Shown: positions 18,498 through 27,476 of the stretch, piece by piece
Numbering within the stretch: the stretch's first letter is position 1
Layout of the letters: every line of letters starts with the position of its first letter
Source: Myroides odoratus DSM 2801
GTDB lineage: Bacteria; Bacteroidota; Bacteroidia; Flavobacteriales; Flavobacteriaceae
Assembly: GCF_000243275.1 (NCBI RefSeq)
Contig: NZ_CM001437.1
Coordinates: forward strand, 946,019-1,010,018
Direction: 5' to 3'
Length of the DNA stretch: 64,000 nucleotides
Notes under the pieces: model-generated
Databases searched by the model: none
Told to the model about the DNA's origin: nothing
Seen by the model: the letters and a program-made list of their open reading frames with translations, nothing else
Position numbers and translations under genes: made by a program

Positions 18498-19031
18498 TTA
18501 TTGACCAATAACAACTTTTGGAAAACGAATAATCTTATCTCCCAATTTATACCCTTTTTCTACTACGTCAACCACTTTTCCTTTTAGTTCATCACCTGCA
18601 GGAATTTGTGTAATAGCTTCTGATAAATCCGCATTAAATACATCTCCACTTTGGATTACTACTTCTTCTAATCCTTTAGCCGCCAAAGTGTCAATTAATT
18701 TCGTCGAAATTAAACGCACTCCCGTTAGATGCTCACTTTCCCCTTGCTTTTCTAATTCTGATAAAGCACGGCTGAAATCGTCTAAAATCGGTAGCATGGC
18801 TGACATAACTTCTTCATTTGCCGTTTTAAACAATTCTAAACGCTCCTTAGAAGTACGGCGTTTGTAGTTTTCAAACTCAGCAAATAAACGCAAATACTTG
18901 TCTTTCTCTTCTGCAATTTTAGCATTCAACGTTTCCTCTACTGACGCTGTATCTGCAGTCGTCGTTTCAGTTTCTTGCGTATTTTCTGTGTTTAAATCCA
19001 CTTCTTCCTTATTTATATCTTTATTTTCCAT
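18498..19031 (-). CDS. grpE: Nucleotide exchange factor GrpE
   Basis: 177 residues. A disordered Thr/Glu-rich tail (1-38) is followed by the long coiled coil (about 40-90, with AEFENYKRRTSKE, the GrpE signature). The beta-rich head ends in GYKLGDKIIRFPKVVI, the family's C-terminal signature. It releases ADP from DnaK. It is the first gene of the grpE-dnaJ pair and follows a long repeat-filled gap. Confidence 0.96.
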   Translation of the reverse strand: MENKDINKEEVDLNTENTQETETTTADTASVEETLNAKIAEEKDKYLRLFAEFENYKRRTSKERLELFKTANEEVMSAMLPILDDFSRALSELEKQGESEHLTGVRLISTKLIDTLAAKGLEEVVIQSGDVFNADLSEAITQIPAGDELKGKVVDVVEKGYKLGDKIIRFPKVVIGQ

Positions 19032-19184
19032 ACTGATCGCATACTATTTATGTTGCTTTCTTTTAATCAAATCCTTTGCCAACTGTGTTTTTGTGTCATA
19101 TTGACAGAAATAGTGACAGAGGGGGTGAGGTTTTTTGGAGGAGAGGGGGTGAGATGGTGAGAAGGTTTTTTTGTTTTTTTGCAA

Positions 19185-19249
19185 GAGGCTTTTTTGCAAA
19201 TCGTCTTTAATCGATAAACCTACAACTTCACAAAAAACAAAAAAACGAC
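19185..19249 (+). repeat. 65-bp direct repeat, copy 1
   Basis: Begins GAGGCTTTTTTGCAAATCG and continues through a CTTTAATCGA core to an A-rich tail. The pair of 19568-19632, with two differences in the first 47 bases. Confidence 0.8.
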
Positions 19250-19567
19250 CTACATATCATATAAGTTATGAGATAATCTTTTTCATAACAGATAATAGAA
19301 AACCAATTTACTTAAAAGCAAAAAACATCTTTACAACAGACAATTTACCCCCAACGTAAGTCAAATAAAGAGTGTAAAAAGAAAGGGTTGTACTTCGTGA
19401 GGTTTGCTCTTCGTGAGGTTCGTGCTTTGTGAGGTTTGCTATTTGTGAGAGGCTTTTTTTGTGTGTGATGGGGTATCGTCTCGTAATCCGCACCCAGTAT
19501 GTCTCCCCGACGAAGGAGGGACCGCATCCGTCACTCAACGCTAGGCTGTGAGGTTTGCTCTTTGTGA

Positions 19568-19632
19568 GAGGCTTTTTTGCAAATCGTCTTTAATCGACAA
19601 GCCTACAACTTCACAAAAAAACAAAAAAGCAA
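19568..19632 (+). repeat. 65-bp direct repeat, copy 2
   Basis: Same orientation as copy 1 at 19185-19249. Both copies are preceded by a GTGAGAGG- or GCAAGAGG-like stretch and end in A-rich sequence. Confidence 0.8.
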
Positions 19633-19666
19633 CTTCACACTTTGTGAGGTTTGTGCTTTGTTTATC

Positions 19667-19699
19667 TAGTTACTTGGCAAATTGCCATTTGCCACTACG
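19667..19699 (+). repeat. Hairpin repeat TGGCAAAT-TGCC-ATTTGCCA, copy 1
   Basis: The core is an 8-bp inverted repeat with a 4-nt loop. The 33-bp unit returns inverted and almost identical at 61419-61449, 41.7 kb away. Confidence 0.8.
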
Positions 19700-19764
19700 G
19701 GATTGTACCTCTCATCGTCTCATAACCTCTAACCCATAACCCATAACCTCTAACCCATCCCCCC

Positions 19765-20667
19765 TTACTCATACAAATTTTCAAGCGCTTGAGACAAAGT
19801 TGAAAAATGAAAAGTAAAATCTAATTTCAGTAATTTAGCACAACTAATATATTGTCCTTCAGTGACCAACATTGCTTTTTCGCCTAATACTAGACGCAAG
19901 ACCCATGCAGGAACAGCAGGCAATAGCATTTTTCGTCCTACAGCCTGACTTACTTGTTTGGTAAATTGTTTATTGGTTTCTGGATTGGGTGCAACTGCAT
20001 TAAATGCACCTTGTAACTGATTCTCCATGACAAAGAGGAAGATTCGTGCCAAATCTTGTAGGTGAATCCACGAATAGTACTGTGTTCCTCTCCCTAAAGG
20101 TGAGGCGAGATAATATTTTGCCATCTGTTCGATATGGGGTAAAGCACCTCCTGCTCGTGACAAAACTAGACCAATGCGTAAAATTGCTACTGGTATGCCT
20201 AAGTTTTCAAAACGTCTATTTTCTCCTTCCCATTGTTGAACTACTTTCCCCAAGAAATTCGTTGCGGGTGTATATTCTTTTTCTGTTTGGATATCGTCTA
20301 AAGTATCGTAAATACCTACTGCGGAAGCACAGATGATTTGCTTCACTTGATGGGGATGTTCACTGAGGAGTTGATAGAGGGTTTGAGAAGCCTCTACCCT
20401 ACTATTGATAATCATTTTCTTGCCTTCTTTTGACCAAGAACCATCAATCGAGCTACCTGCTAAATGGATGATGACCTCCACACCTGCTAAACAGGCCGGA
20501 TCAATTTGACGTGTTTGGGGATTCCAATAAAAACCTTGACAATTGGGTTGTGCATTTAGCTTATTTTGGGCTGTCGTCAAGAACACCACTTCGTCCCCCT
20601 TTGCCTGCAATTGCTTCAGCAATTCACTTCCAACTAATCCTGTGGCTCCTGTAACTAAAACTCTCAT
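19765..20667 (-). CDS. TIGR01777-family NAD-dependent epimerase/dehydratase
   Basis: 300 residues of the extended SDR fold. Rossmann motif VTGATGLVGSELL lies at about 4-16. The TIGR01777/YfcH signatures GFYWNPQTRQIDP, VIIHLAGSSIDGSWS and ICASAVGIYD are followed by the terminal DUF1731 part (AWVLRLVLGEKAMLVTEGQ). Related proteins include cell-division inhibitor SulA-like annotations in E. coli, which are unproven. The substrate is unknown. The downstream side is the repeat region. Confidence 0.9.
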   Translation of the reverse strand: MRVLVTGATGLVGSELLKQLQAKGDEVVFLTTAQNKLNAQPNCQGFYWNPQTRQIDPACLAGVEVIIHLAGSSIDGSWSKEGKKMIINSRVEASQTLYQLLSEHPHQVKQIICASAVGIYDTLDDIQTEKEYTPATNFLGKVVQQWEGENRRFENLGIPVAILRIGLVLSRAGGALPHIEQMAKYYLASPLGRGTQYYSWIHLQDLARIFLFVMENQLQGAFNAVAPNPETNKQFTKQVSQAVGRKMLLPAVPAWVLRLVLGEKAMLVTEGQYISCAKLLKLDFTFHFSTLSQALENLYE

Positions 20668-20685
20668 ACCCTATGCTTTAAAAAC

Positions 20686-21147
20686 TTATTTCTTTACTCG
20701 AACTTTTAACGTCCACTCAAAATTGAATACTGAAACCTCATCTCCTTTTTCATCTATTCCAACTGATTTCATCCATACTGTCACTCCTTCTTGTGTTTCA
20801 ATTGCCTTTTGAATAGCCTCATCTAACAAATGTCCTTCGTTACAAGTAAACGAAATTTTCCCCGTAGCTTTCTTCACGAAAACAGAATTATTCTGTGCCA
20901 CTAACATGGAAATACGCTGACCGCTTTCACTGATTTTCTTCATCACTAAAGCGCCAGTAGACAATTCAGCTGCCATTGCTTGTACAGCGAAATACATGGA
21001 ACGAAATGGATTTTGATTGACCCATTTGTGTCGTACTGTAGTCGTTGCACTCGTATCTGAAATACGTCGCAATCGCACGCCTGTCCAATAGGCCGATGGC
21101 AACTTAAAGAATAAAAACTTATTGATGGATGAAACCGAAAATTCCAT
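20686..21147 (-). CDS. DUF4442 hotdog-fold protein (thioesterase-like)
   Basis: 153 residues. FLFFKLPSAYWTGVRLRRIS and KWVNQNPFRSMYFAVQAMAAELSTGAL match DUF4442, a branch of the hotdog thioesterase superfamily. The helix MYFAVQAMAAELS corresponds to the family's central helix. It probably acts on an acyl-CoA-like ligand; the substrate is unknown. It lies 18 bp upstream of the epimerase gene and is probably cotranscribed. Confidence 0.75.
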   Translation of the reverse strand: MEFSVSSINKFLFFKLPSAYWTGVRLRRISDTSATTTVRHKWVNQNPFRSMYFAVQAMAAELSTGALVMKKISESGQRISMLVAQNNSVFVKKATGKISFTCNEGHLLDEAIQKAIETQEGVTVWMKSVGIDEKGDEVSVFNFEWTLKVRVKK

Positions 21148-21409
21148 AGTATGTCTATTTTTTTAATTCCCCTAAATATACAAAATTATACGGTTGATTC
21201 CAGTTTCAATGAAAATATAGCCTCCTATTTTTCTTTTTCTTTCTAACACGCATCCTTAATTCGATTTAACAAATCAAGTTTAAAAACAACCATAAAACAC
21301 TATATACAAACCAATTACACCTATTCCATCTATACTATTACAAATTAATAATTGTTAAATTAAAGTTAATAATTAGTACTTTGCAATACATAGTACATGC
21401 TTTTAGCTA

Positions 21410-21417
21410 TATCTTTG
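21410..21417 (+). promoter_or_regulatory. -7 box (TATCTTTG) for the padR-pspC operon
   Basis: Matches TAnnTTTG 22 bp before the ATG. No TTG is found at normal spacing, so the -33 element is weak or absent. Confidence 0.35.
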
Positions 21418-21439
21418 CATAAGATAAATCATTGAACCT

Positions 21440-21781
21440 ATGAATAGTGAAAATACAAAAGCTCAAATGCGCAAGGGTATCTTAGAGTTCTGTATTCTAT
21501 CCATTCTAAAAGAGCGCGATTATTATACCTCTGAAATATTAGAGGAGCTTAAAAAAGTAAAGCTTTTAGTGGTAGAAGGAACGGTATACCCTTTATTAAC
21601 AAGACTCAAAAACGGAGATTTGTTAACCTATAGATGGGAAGAGTCCAATGCGGGACCACCGAGAAAGTATTACAAATTAACCGAAAAAGGGGAATTGTTT
21701 TTAGGAGAACTAACAGAAACATGGGAAGAATTAGCAAATGCTGTTCAAGAGATAACCACAAAAAATCAAGACAATGAATAG
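21440..21781 (+). CDS. PadR-family transcriptional regulator
   Basis: 113 residues. A winged-helix domain (about 10-85) has FCILSILKERDYYTSEILEEL, VEGTVYPLLTRLKNGDLL and PPRKYYKLTEKGE, the PadR core. A short C-terminal helix follows for dimerisation. It overlaps the PspC gene by 8 bp, which implies translational coupling and control of that gene. PadR-PspC pairs are common in Bacteroidota, so envelope-stress regulation is a reasonable inference. Confidence 0.93.
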   Translation: MNSENTKAQMRKGILEFCILSILKERDYYTSEILEELKKVKLLVVEGTVYPLLTRLKNGDLLTYRWEESNAGPPRKYYKLTEKGELFLGELTETWEELANAVQEITTKNQDNE

Positions 21782-23216
21782 AACATTAACAATAAATATC
21801 GGTGGTTTAGTTTTTCACATTGAAGAGCAAGCCTACCAAAGACTGGATCAATACATCAAAGCGATCCGCAGATCGATTGCTATTGAAGAACAAGATGAAG
21901 TAGTGCAAGATATTGAATTGCGTATTGCTGAAATATTCAACTCTAAAATAACGACTACCAAACAAGTAATTACCTCTGAAGATGTAGAAGAAGTTATTCA
22001 AATCATGGGGCGTCCAGAAGATTACTCTATTGATGATGAGAACAATTACCAACATACTGAACAAACCTATTACAGAGAGAAGAAGTTATTTCGCGATACA
22101 GACAATCGCATTTTAGGTGGTGTTTTAGCAGGATTGGCTCATTACTTCAAAATCGATACGATTTGGGTTCGTCTGATCTTTATCTTCTTGGTTTTCTTCT
22201 ATGGAACAGGAGTTCTCTTGTATTTTGTCTTGTGGATTATTATTCCCAGTGCAAAAACGGCTAGTGAAAAGCTGGATATGATGGGAGAACCTGTCAATAT
22301 CGAAACCATTGAGCGCAAAATACGCGAAGGAGTGGACTATACGACAAGTAAGATCAATTCTATTGACTATGGTAAGTTCAAAACGCAAACGCAAAGAGCA
22401 ACGAATCAAGGAACAAAAGTAATCCGTTATATCTTGGGAATTGGTTTTATCATTGTGTCTGTCATCGGGATGTTGATTAGCTTTTTTGTCAATTTGATGA
22501 TTATTGTCAATACCAACTTCATGATTAATGAATTGGATATTCCTACTGAACTACTTGACCCCAACATTCCGAAATGGATCTTCCATACGTTTATAAGTCT
22601 AATTACGTTCTTGCCTTTTATCATTATGTTGTTGTTGGGGCTAAAATTGCTGTACACCAATATGAAATACATTTGGATTACCGCCATTACTATATTTGTT
22701 TTGTGGATTGGTAGTTTAATTGGTTTATCCGTTATGATAATCAATGGAGATACAAGTAATTTTACAAAAACGAGACATGGATACGGATATACCGTGACCT
22801 ATTCTTCTGATGATAAAAACAGTACACTTGATGATGCCTTTTTATTTACAACGAGTAAAGATGTTGTTTTAGAATTGGATAACACTGTTCAAAACACAAG
22901 TGATTTCATGAATAAAATAGAAATTGTACCTTCATATCAAGAGGAGATTTATGGCAAACTAGGTAATACAGGACATCAGTACAAAAATGTAATACAAACT
23001 AAAGAAGAGGATACAACATTCACTATTGTAGTGACAGAAGAGCAATTAAAACTCAATCCTACTTTTACACTATATTTACCTATAGGAAAAAAGATTCAGC
23101 TGAACGACAAAGTAAAACCTTATTTATTTCAGGATCTTCAATCCAACATCAAACCAGGTACACACTGGTATGAGATGAAAGATGATTTTAATTTACACTG
23201 CACCGATTGCAACTAA
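21774..23216 (+). CDS. PspC-domain membrane protein
   Basis: 480 residues. An N-terminal cytoplasmic part (1-95) looks like an HAAS-type linker (VVQDIELRIAEIF). The PspC domain (about 100-160) has LFRDTDNRILGGVLAGLAHYF and WVRLIFIFLVFFYGTGVLLY. Further helices lie at about 215-245, 262-290 and 297-325, then a beta-rich extracytoplasmic tail. It probably answers envelope stress with the PadR protein. A terminator follows at once. Confidence 0.88.
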   Translation: MNRTLTINIGGLVFHIEEQAYQRLDQYIKAIRRSIAIEEQDEVVQDIELRIAEIFNSKITTTKQVITSEDVEEVIQIMGRPEDYSIDDENNYQHTEQTYYREKKLFRDTDNRILGGVLAGLAHYFKIDTIWVRLIFIFLVFFYGTGVLLYFVLWIIIPSAKTASEKLDMMGEPVNIETIERKIREGVDYTTSKINSIDYGKFKTQTQRATNQGTKVIRYILGIGFIIVSVIGMLISFFVNLMIIVNTNFMINELDIPTELLDPNIPKWIFHTFISLITFLPFIIMLLLGLKLLYTNMKYIWITAITIFVLWIGSLIGLSVMIINGDTSNFTKTRHGYGYTVTYSSDDKNSTLDDAFLFTTSKDVVLELDNTVQNTSDFMNKIEIVPSYQEEIYGKLGNTGHQYKNVIQTKEEDTTFTIVVTEEQLKLNPTFTLYLPIGKKIQLNDKVKPYLFQDLQSNIKPGTHWYEMKDDFNLHCTDCN

Positions 23217-23217
23217 A

Positions 23218-23246
23218 AAAAGGGAGCCATTTGGCTCCCTTTTATA
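23218..23246. terminator. Bidirectional terminator
   Basis: AGGGAGCC / GGCTCCCT with a short loop between A- and T-runs. It ends both pspC and the convergent OmpA gene. Confidence 0.85.
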
Positions 23247-23259
23247 TTTTTAACTTAGA

Positions 23260-23961
23260 TTACATCGTAGCTGCTTCATTTTGCGCATCGATAATCATTT
23301 GTTCATTCGCTTTAATTGCAAATTCTACACGGCGGTTTTTTGCTCTTCCTGCATCTGTATCATTACTTGCAATTGGATCAGCAATTCCCATTCCTTCTGT
23401 AGCTAAACGCTTATTTGAAACTCCATTTTGCATTAAATACGTCTTCACCGCATTTGCACGTTGTCTTGATAATTTCAAATTATACTCTTCTCTACCTGTA
23501 TTATCTGTATATCCGAAAATACTGATATTTGTATTTGGGTTTTCTTTGAATACGACGATCAACTTATCTAAATTTTGTTTCGCCTTGTCTGTCAAAGTAG
23601 CTTGATTCAAGTTGAAGTTCACTGAACTCTCCCCTAAGATCAATTTAATTCCTTCTCCTACACGTTCTACTTGAGCACCAGGAACGGTTTGTTCAATTTG
23701 ACGTGCTTGCTTGTCCATATTGTTTCCAATAACACCACCAGCAGCTCCACCAATAACACCACCTAATACAGCTCCTAAAGCACTATTTCCACCTTTTCCG
23801 ATATTATTTCCTAATATTCCTCCAATGATAGCGCCTCCAGCAGCTCCAATTGTAGCTCCTTTTTGTGTATTATTCGCATTTTTGACAGAGTCACAGCTTG
23901 TCAGCGATAAAGAACCTACTAGCAAAGCTCCTGCTAATAAGGTTGTAGTTGTTTTTTTCAT
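23260..23961 (-). CDS. OmpA-family lipoprotein with glycine zippers
   Basis: 233 residues. A lipoprotein signal ends SLTSC (Cys23). Two glycine-zipper stretches (about 35-85) resemble outer-membrane OsmB/YfiB partners. The OmpA peptidoglycan-binding domain (about 110-220) has NFNLNQATLTDKAKQNLDKL, GYTDNTGREEYNLKLSRQRA and AGRAKNRRVEF with the diaminopimelate-binding Asp and Arg. It tethers the outer membrane to the cell wall. It precedes no partner gene. Confidence 0.92.
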   Translation of the reverse strand: MKKTTTTLLAGALLVGSLSLTSCDSVKNANNTQKGATIGAAGGAIIGGILGNNIGKGGNSALGAVLGGVIGGAAGGVIGNNMDKQARQIEQTVPGAQVERVGEGIKLILGESSVNFNLNQATLTDKAKQNLDKLIVVFKENPNTNISIFGYTDNTGREEYNLKLSRQRANAVKTYLMQNGVSNKRLATEGMGIADPIASNDTDAGRAKNRRVEFAIKANEQMIIDAQNEAATM

Positions 23962-23983
23962 AATATTACCTTCTTGTTGATTC

Positions 23984-24442
23984 TTAATTTTTTACAAAGT
24001 GATATGTTACATCATACCCTTGTCCATCTACGTAAAAATAATCAATCAAATCAAAACTAGTAGCGGTTTGATTTTTAACCTTCATTTTATAACCTGTGGT
24101 TACGTTTTTTGCTTTTAATCCAGCATCGACAAATTTAAATTCAAATTCACCATTTGGATTAACGAACCACTTAAAGTTACTTTCAAACATAGGACATGAA
24201 TTCCCTCCCATTAAACTCACTACGCCAGAGTTGTTGTTTGAAACAAATTTCCACTGACTTCCGTTGAAGCAATGAGCATCAGCAATATTAAAAGAAGTAA
24301 CTTTCACAAATTCACCTCCGATATGAGAAACAGAAGTCAGTGTCCAATCTCCTTTAATTCCGTATTGCGACTGTTTATCCATCGTCGGTTTACAAGAGGC
24401 TAATGCCAAGCCTACAAAACTTAATAAAACTAACTTTTTCAT
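23984..24442 (-). CDS. Lipocalin-like lipoprotein
   Basis: 152 residues, lipobox ALASC (Cys17). The mature part begins with GIKGDWTLTSVSHIGG, the GxW strand motif of lipocalin-like domains, followed by a beta-barrel pattern with two Cys that could bridge (HCFN ... SCPMF). It lies 22 bp upstream of the OmpA gene on the same strand, so they are probably one operon. Ligand unknown. Confidence 0.8.
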   Translation of the reverse strand: MKKLVLLSFVGLALASCKPTMDKQSQYGIKGDWTLTSVSHIGGEFVKVTSFNIADAHCFNGSQWKFVSNNNSGVVSLMGGNSCPMFESNFKWFVNPNGEFEFKFVDAGLKAKNVTTGYKMKVKNQTATSFDLIDYFYVDGQGYDVTYHFVKN

Positions 24443-24605
24443 AATTCTTCTATTTTTTACAATAATACAAACTTTCTAGGTATTAACAGATTTTACTGCC
24501 TAAAAAAGAATCAAATGACAAATTGACATCTATTTTTAGGTTGGTATCTTTTTTGTCTATTTTGTTGTACATAAATTTATTAAAAATAATAATACCAAAA
24601 TAAAT

Positions 24606-26459
24606 ATGACATCTGGAAAAATTAATGTTACTGTAGAGAATATCTTTCCTCTGATTAAAAAGTTCTTGTATAGTGATCACGAGATATTCTTAAGAGAGTT
24701 AGTTTCAAATGCAACTGATGCTACATTGAAGTTAAAACACCTAACGAGTATTGGTGAGGCGAATGTAGAATATGGCAATCCTATTATTGAGGTTAAAATC
24801 GACAAAGACAACAAAAAACTTCACCTCATCGACCAAGGAATTGGTATGACGAAAGAAGAAGTTGAGAAATACATCAATCAGGTTGCTTTCTCTGGTGCGG
24901 AAGAGTTCTTAGAAAAATACAAAGACAGCGCCAAAGACACGGGAATCATCGGGCATTTTGGATTGGGATTCTATTCTGCTTTTATGGTAGCAGACAAAGT
25001 AGAAATCATTACTAAATCGTTCAAAGATGCACCAGCTGCGCATTGGACGTGTGATGGAAGTCCGGAGTACACCCTAGAAGAATCGGATAAACAAGAAAGA
25101 GGAACAGAAATTATTCTGCACATCGCAGAAGATTCGCTTGACTTCTTAGAGGATTACAAAATCCGTGAGCTTTTAACGAAATACAATAAATTCATGCCTG
25201 TGCCAATTAAATTTGGAACGCATGAAGAAGGAGAAGGCGATGATAAAGTAGAAGTGGATACCATCATCAATAACCCTACTCCAGCTTGGACGAAACAACC
25301 GGCTGATTTAACGGATGAAGACTACAAAAACTTCTATCGTGAATTATATCCGATGCAGTTTGAAGAGCCTTTATTCCATATTCACTTGAATGTGGACTAT
25401 CCATTTAACTTAACTGGAATCTTGTATTTCCCTAAGTTAAGTGTGGATATGCAAATGCAAAAAGACAAAATTCAATTGTACCAAAACCAGGTATTTGTAA
25501 CGGATAATGTAGAAGGAATTGTTCCTGACTTCTTAACGATGTTGAAAGGGGTAATTGATTCACCAGATATTCCATTAAACGTATCGCGTTCATACTTACA
25601 AGCGGATGGTAACGTGAAGAAAATCTCCAACTACATCACGCGTAAAGTTGCGGATAAATTAAAATCGCTATTCAACGAGAATAGAGCTGATTTTGAAAGC
25701 AAGTGGAACGATATTAAAGTGGTGTTAGAATATGGAATGTTGTCTGAAGAGAAATTTGCTGAGAAAGCAGGTGCTTTTATGTTGTATCCAACAACAGACA
25801 ATACATACTATACAATAGAGGAATTAAAAGAAGCAACGAAGGATTTACAAACCGACAAAGACGGTAACCTTGTTGTTTTATATACGTCAAATAAAGATGC
25901 GCAACATAGCTACATCAGTGCTGCCAAAGAAAAAGGGTACCAAGTAATCGTTATGGACTCTCCTATCGTTTCTCACTTGATTCAAAAATTAGAGAGCGAA
26001 AATGAGAAAATGACCTTTGCTCGTGTGGATGCGGATCACATCAATAACTTGATTAAGAAAGAGGAAAACTCCATTTCTAAGTTATCCGAAGAAGAGCAAA
26101 CTACGTTGCAATCGTTCATTGAACAAGTAGTACCGAAAGAAAAATACACGGTAAAACTAGAATCAATGGACAGTCAAGATGCTCCATTAATCTTGACTCA
26201 ACCAGAGTTCATGCGTCGTATGAAAGAGATGAGTCAATCAGGTGGTGGTGGAATGTTCGGTATGGGTAATTTCCCAGAGATGTACAATTTAGTGGTGAAT
26301 ACCAACTCGGAATTTGCTTCTAAAATCTTGAACAATACCAATGAAGCAGAACGTACAACTGCTTTCAGTCAAGCCTTAGATTTAGCGAAATTATCGCAAG
26401 GGTTGTTGAAAGGAGAAGAGCTTACAGCATTCGTGAAAAGAAATTTTGAAAAACTGTGA
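24606..26459 (+). CDS. htpG: Chaperone protein HtpG (Hsp90)
   Basis: 617 residues. The GHKL ATP-binding domain (1-230) has ELVSNATDATLKLK, IDQGIGMTKEEV, NQVAFSGAEEF and GHFGLGFYSAFMVA. The middle domain has LYFPKLSVDMQ and the arginine-rich NVSRSYLQAD. The C-terminal dimerisation domain ends FVKRNFEKL without the eukaryotic MEEVD. It is slightly shorter than E. coli HtpG and normal for Bacteroidota. Solitary gene with its own terminator. Confidence 0.97.
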   Translation: MTSGKINVTVENIFPLIKKFLYSDHEIFLRELVSNATDATLKLKHLTSIGEANVEYGNPIIEVKIDKDNKKLHLIDQGIGMTKEEVEKYINQVAFSGAEEFLEKYKDSAKDTGIIGHFGLGFYSAFMVADKVEIITKSFKDAPAAHWTCDGSPEYTLEESDKQERGTEIILHIAEDSLDFLEDYKIRELLTKYNKFMPVPIKFGTHEEGEGDDKVEVDTIINNPTPAWTKQPADLTDEDYKNFYRELYPMQFEEPLFHIHLNVDYPFNLTGILYFPKLSVDMQMQKDKIQLYQNQVFVTDNVEGIVPDFLTMLKGVIDSPDIPLNVSRSYLQADGNVKKISNYITRKVADKLKSLFNENRADFESKWNDIKVVLEYGMLSEEKFAEKAGAFMLYPTTDNTYYTIEELKEATKDLQTDKDGNLVVLYTSNKDAQHSYISAAKEKGYQVIVMDSPIVSHLIQKLESENEKMTFARVDADHINNLIKKEENSISKLSEEEQTTLQSFIEQVVPKEKYTVKLESMDSQDAPLILTQPEFMRRMKEMSQSGGGGMFGMGNFPEMYNLVVNTNSEFASKILNNTNEAERTTAFSQALDLAKLSQGLLKGEELTAFVKRNFEKL

Positions 26460-26489
26460 GTCGTTGAAAAAACTATTTTCAAGTATACT

Positions 26490-26526
26490 TAAAAACCCCG
26501 TCTCAAAAAGACGGGGTTTTATTTTT
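26490..26526 (+). terminator. Terminator of htpG
   Basis: AAAACCCCGTCT / AGACGGGGTTTT around CAAAA, with T-rich tail. Confidence 0.88.
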
Positions 26527-26627
26527 CTAGGCTTTTTAGACTTATTTATTTTAAAAATCCTTTAAAGTTTTAAACTTGCTTTTGATAAAACTACAATTGC
26601 TTCACAGTAAAAACCAATACAGTCATT

Positions 26628-26954
26628 TTAAGCATCTTTTTTCCTGTATTCCAAAAGCATTTGAGCGATTTTCAGATTAGAATATCCTTTATCTTTCAGT
26701 TCTAAATCAAAATCTATCAATGCTATTGCATAGTCAACAGGAAACAGCTGAACATATTGTATTCCTTCTTTTTCGAAAACAAGATCATCATTAGTTTCTT
26801 CTATCTCAAAAATAACAATAGATGATTCTAAACTCAACGTTTCTTGCATGTATATGAGCAACGCTTCTGATTGTTTATTTAATCCCTGTTCTTGATATAG
26901 TCCTACTAATAACTTAGGATTCATCAAGTAATTTATTAATTCTACTAATTTCAT
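26628..26954 (-). CDS. Probable immunity protein of the WHH-toxin cassette
   Basis: 108 residues, acidic, with no signal or membrane segment; family not recognised. An N-terminal helical pair (VELINYLMNPKLLVGLY) precedes a beta section (IVIFEIEETNDDLVF) and a helical end. Its ATG lies 11 bp after the stop of the decayed WHH-type toxin tip on the same strand. The other two immunity genes in the array hold the same position. Function is inferred from position only. The reading frame is intact although the toxin is broken. Confidence 0.6.
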   Translation of the reverse strand: MKLVELINYLMNPKLLVGLYQEQGLNKQSEALLIYMQETLSLESSIVIFEIEETNDDLVFEKEGIQYVQLFPVDYAIALIDFDLELKDKGYSNLKIAQMLLEYRKKDA

Positions 26955-26965
26955 AATTTCTATTA

Positions 26966-27420
26966 TTATCTACCCCAAGTTGCCATTCTTCCTAAACCAT
27001 TTGGATGCATTGCATTCCAATAAATACTTCATGATGTATGTTGTATTTTCGGAACTAACTGCAAAACCCCCAGATCCTATACCATGATGCCATACCCAAT
27101 TTCTCGGAAACTGATCTAAGATATTTCCAGTAGATGCACGTGGAATTGAAATCCCATTTTAGATATTGAACCCGCAAAAACTGCATCAGAAGCCATAGTG
27201 TTATTAAGTGCTACATTTACAGTTTTAAAATGAGTATAATAACGTTTCCAAGGTATAAATTCTTTGTTAATCTCATTTCAAAAGCAACGGAACATTGTGC
27301 TCCACTAGGCCCTTTTACAGCATTAATCGTAATCTCCTCTAAAACAGTAGAACCTGTTGTATTGGATATACGAAACGGACCACCTTGAAGCCCACCATCA
27401 ACTGCATATAAAGGTACTGC
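26966..27420 (-). pseudogene. Decayed WHH-type nuclease toxin tip (orphan cassette 3)
   Basis: Reading the minus strand with frame changes gives the shared pre-toxin segment (VDGGLQGGPFRISNTTGSTV). A middle part with EFIPWKRYYTHFKTVN follows, then IPRASTGNILDQFPRNWVWHHG, then QLVPKIQHT and MHPNGLGRMATWG. WHH together with QLVP...QH is the core of HNH/endonuclease-VII-type toxins (WHH family). At least three frameshifts (near 27255, 27165 and 27090) and one in-frame TGA between QHTS and SIYW destroy it. There is no start codon in the module. Confidence 0.75.
27320..27419 (-). repeat. Toxin-cassette repeat, copy C
   Basis: About 100 bp encoding VPLYAVDGGLQGGPFRIS and the following NTTGSTVLEEITINA. 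Very similar to copies B and A. It is the probable recombination homology of the toxin array. Confidence 0.85.
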
Positions 27421-27436
27421 TTAGGATAATGTATTT

Positions 27437-27473
27437 AAAAAAAATAAGACTATCTTTTCAAGATAGCCTTATT
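27437..27473 (-). terminator. Terminator after the second immunity gene
   Basis: AATAAGACTATCTT / AAGATAGCCTTATT (one mismatch) around TTC, followed by T on the minus strand. It separates the middle cassette from the decayed one. Confidence 0.8.
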
Positions 27474-27476
27474 CTT

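Larger units (their letters stand above)
19032..19764. repeat. Repeat-filled intergenic region upstream of grpE
   Basis: 733 bp with no credible gene. It contains a 65-bp direct repeat, many degenerate copies of a GTGAGGTTTG(C/T)-type unit (19397-19580), a more GC-rich insert (about 19485-19550), a hairpin-forming 33-mer and a run of AACCCAT/AACCTCT units next to the epimerase gene. Open frames here are by-products of the repeats. The grpE promoter must lie close to 19032-19100, but no clear boxes are visible. Confidence 0.7.

Noticed and set aside
19308..19538. Open frame with GCGPSFVGETYW-like translation upstream of grpE
   Set aside because: It lies wholly inside the repeat block, has low-complexity ends and no ribosome-binding site. 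Several overlapping frames exist there because of the repeats.
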